This document shows, piece after piece, positions 12,134-13,945 of a DNA stretch of 13,945 nt. How positions within the stretch are numbered: position 1 is the first letter of the stretch; each line of letters begins with the position of its first letter. Position numbers and translations under genes: made by a program. The notes under the pieces are model-generated. The model saw only the letters and a list, made by a program, of their open reading frames with translations, ran no database searches and was not told the origin of the DNA. This stretch comes from Bacteriovoracaceae bacterium (GTDB lineage Bacteria > Bdellovibrionota > UBA1018): positions 1 through 13,945 of the forward strand of contig CANFHS010000037.1 in NCBI GenBank assembly GCA_947446835.1. Reading direction: 5' to 3'.

Positions 12134-13945
12134 TCAGCCCGAAACCAGGCGCTTGAGCGCGTCCTCGTCCAGGACCGTCACGCCCAGCTCGCGCGCCTTG
12201 GTGAGCTTTGAACCCGCCTCTTCGCCGGCCACCAGGTAGTCGGTCTTCTTGGAAACCGAGCCCGACACCTTGCCCCCTTGCTCCTCGATGAGCTGCGTGG
12301 CCTCCGAGCGTGACAAAGTGGGCAGCGTGCCGGTCAGGACCAGCGTCTTGCCCACCAGCTTGCCCTGGCCCGAGCCGCGCTTGGGCGCCTGGGGCGTGAC
12401 ATGGCGGAGCAGCTGCTTGAGCTCCTTGCGGTTATCCGCATCCGCAAACCAGCGATGCAGGGAGCCCGCCACCTCGGGGCCGATTTCGTGGATCTCCTGG
12501 AGCTCATCGAGGGTGGCCGTGAGCAGGGGTTCCAACGACCCGTGGTGGTTGGCCAGGATCTTGGCCGTACGTTCCCCCACGTGCCGGATGCCCAGGCCGA
12601 AGATCAGGCGCCACAGCTCGCGCGAGCACGAGGCCTGGATCGCCTCCTCGAGCTTCTGGCTCGATTTTTCGGCAAAGCCTTCGAGCGTGAGGAAGTCCTT
12701 CTGCTTGAGCCCGTAAAGGTCGCTCACCGAACGTACCAGGCCCGCGTCGACCAGCTGCTCGACCGTGCTTTCGCCCATGCCCTCGATGTCCATGGCGTCC
12801 TTCATGGCAAAGTGGCGGATGCGTTCCTTGACCTGGGCCCCGCAGCCCGAGCGGTTCGGGCAGCGGGTAACCGCTTCGCCCTCGGGGCGTTCCACCGGGG
12901 TTCCGCACACCGGACAACGGTCCGGCAGCGTGAACTTGCGTTCCGCGCCCGTACGCACCTGCAGGTCGACCTCGACCACTTCCGGAATGACGTCGCCCGC
13001 GCGCTGGATGCGCACCCGGTCGCCGATGCGGATGTCCTTGCGGTCGATCTCGTCCTGGTTGTGGAGCGTGGCGCGCCTCACGGTGGCGCCGCCCAGGCGC
13101 ACCGCCGACACCACGGCCACCGGGGTCAGGGCCCCGGTGCGTCCCACCTGCACGAGGATGTCTTCCACGGTCGTGGTTTCCTGGCGGGGCGGGTACTTGA
13201 AAGCGATCATCCCGCGCGGGCTGCGGGAAATGGTGCCGGCCTGGTCGACCTCCGGAAGGCGGTTCAGCTTGACGACCACCCCGTCGATTTCGAAAGGAAG
13301 CGTGGACCTTCGCGCTTCGATGGCGCGGTAGAAGTCGAGCACCTGGCCGGGCCCCCGGGCCACCGTGCGGTGTTCGCCCACCCGGAAACCCCACTCCTGG
13401 AGCTGATCCTCGTAGGCGGAAAGTGTCTCGAAGCGCGCGCCTTCCACCTGGCCCATGCCATAGAAGAACGCCGACAGCGGACGTGAGGCGGCGACCTTGG
13501 GGTCGAGCTGCCGGATGGAGCCCGCGGCCGCGTTCCTGGGGTTGGCAAAAAGCTTCTGCCCGCGACGGGCCTGCTCCTCGTTCAGCCTCTCGAAGTCCGC
13601 GATGGGCAGCACCACCTCGCCGCGCACTTCGATGAGCCTGGGCGGCTTGCGGGTGTTGAGCTTGAGCGGAATGGAGCGGATGGTGCGGATGTTCTGGGTG
13701 ACTTCTTCGCCCGTCTCGCCGTCGCCGCGGGTGGCGGCGCTGACCAGCTGGCCGTCCTCGTAGGTCAGGTTGATGGAAAGCCCATCGAACTTGAGTTCGG
13801 CAAAGTACTCGAAAGGCACCGACGGGTCGCGATCCAGGAGCCGGTGCACGCGCTCGTCGAACTCCAGGAACTCGGGCTCGGTCAGGGCGTTGGCCAGCGA
13901 GAGCATCGGCACCCGGTGCTTGATCTTCTGGAACTTGTCGAGCAC
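12134..13945 (-). CDS. ligA: NAD-dependent DNA ligase, 5' end cut by window edge
   Basis: The frame is open to the right edge; 603 codons are visible, so about 70 N-terminal residues (domain Ia) are outside. It seals nicks with NAD+ in replication and repair. The first visible residues contain KHRVPMLSLANA, conserved just before the catalytic site. The AMP-accepting lysine is in AELKFDG (visible residue 52). The OB domain contains VQVGRTG and AGDVIPEV. A Cys4 zinc finger follows (visible Cys344, 347, 362, 368), then helix-hairpin-helix repeats (FGLGIRHVGERTA). The C-terminal BRCT domain begins near 527 (VGKTLVLTGTLPTLSR). All key residues are intact. The codon at 13945 (GTG) is an internal valine, not a start. 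Confidence 0.97.
   Translation of the reverse strand: MLDKFQKIKHRVPMLSLANALTEPEFLEFDERVHRLLDRDPSVPFEYFAELKFDGLSINLTYEDGQLVSAATRGDGETGEEVTQNIRTIRSIPLKLNTRKPPRLIEVRGEVVLPIADFERLNEEQARRGQKLFANPRNAAAGSIRQLDPKVAASRPLSAFFYGMGQVEGARFETLSAYEDQLQEWGFRVGEHRTVARGPGQVLDFYRAIEARRSTLPFEIDGVVVKLNRLPEVDQAGTISRSPRGMIAFKYPPRQETTTVEDILVQVGRTGALTPVAVVSAVRLGGATVRRATLHNQDEIDRKDIRIGDRVRIQRAGDVIPEVVEVDLQVRTGAERKFTLPDRCPVCGTPVERPEGEAVTRCPNRSGCGAQVKERIRHFAMKDAMDIEGMGESTVEQLVDAGLVRSVSDLYGLKQKDFLTLEGFAEKSSQKLEEAIQASCSRELWRLIFGLGIRHVGERTAKILANHHGSLEPLLTATLDELQEIHEIGPEVAGSLHRWFADADNRKELKQLLRHVTPQAPKRGSGQGKLVGKTLVLTGTLPTLSRSEATQLIEEQGGKVSGSVSKKTDYLVAGEEAGSKLTKARELGVTVLDEDALKRLVSG

Noticed and set aside
12401..13486. 361-codon plus-strand frame
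   Set aside because: It is antisense to ligA, which is unambiguous.

Overview
The window is a GC-rich, tightly packed bacterial chromosome segment. The gene mix suggests a Gram-negative, signalling-rich bacterium of the old 'Deltaproteobacteria' type. Two c-di-GMP-type PilZ proteins lie beside a membrane-anchored GYF_2 protein, and there is a reduced chemoreceptor-like protein, a lipobox lipoprotein, NAD-dependent DNA ligase, RadA and glycerol kinase. The PilZ/GYF_2 combination recalls Bdellovibrionota, but that placement is an inference. I see no transposase, integrase, CRISPR array or prophage gene.

Layout. 1-902 (-) is a tandem two-domain SRPBCC/AHSA1 gene that runs off the left edge. 972-1613 is a tRNA-Arg(ACG) locus read on the minus strand: promoter, tRNA, terminator, then two tandem ~230-240 bp units. 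Each unit ends in an exact copy of the tRNA 3' end followed by its own terminator. 1661-2389 (-) is a YedJ-like HD phosphohydrolase, divergent from a small lipoprotein (2414-2854, +). Two short hypothetical genes (3008-3468, +) probably form an operon, followed by a small exported protein (3530-3862, +). 3853-6463 (-) is a likely GYF_2 - PilZ - PilZ operon. 6496-7350 (+) is a HutG-like ureohydrolase, convergent with an MCP-like membrane protein (7347-8441, -). 8552-10033 (+) is glpK, convergent with radA (10037-11587, -). 11705-12118 (+) is an unrecognised helical protein, convergent with ligA (12134-13945, -), which runs off the right edge.

The protein genes are mostly unrelated housekeeping and signalling functions. 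The coherent modules are the GYF_2/PilZ/PilZ group and the pair of small genes at 3008-3468.

The most unusual part is 972-1482. Two units downstream of tRNA-Arg share a conserved 14-base box and a conserved order of hairpins. The stem sequences differ between units while remaining paired, and AGGA-containing loops are retained. Each unit then ends in the last 21 bases of the tRNA and a terminator. This resembles in principle the E. coli tyrT/rtT arrangement, in which tandem repeats each carry the tRNA 3' end. It looks like a structured RNA family, possibly one that binds a CsrA/RsmA-type protein. Several genes (glpK, the 11705 gene, and the divergent pair at 2389/2414) lack a visible Shine-Dalgarno; for glpK and 11705 a promoter-like -10 element lies so close to the ATG that leaderless transcripts are plausible.
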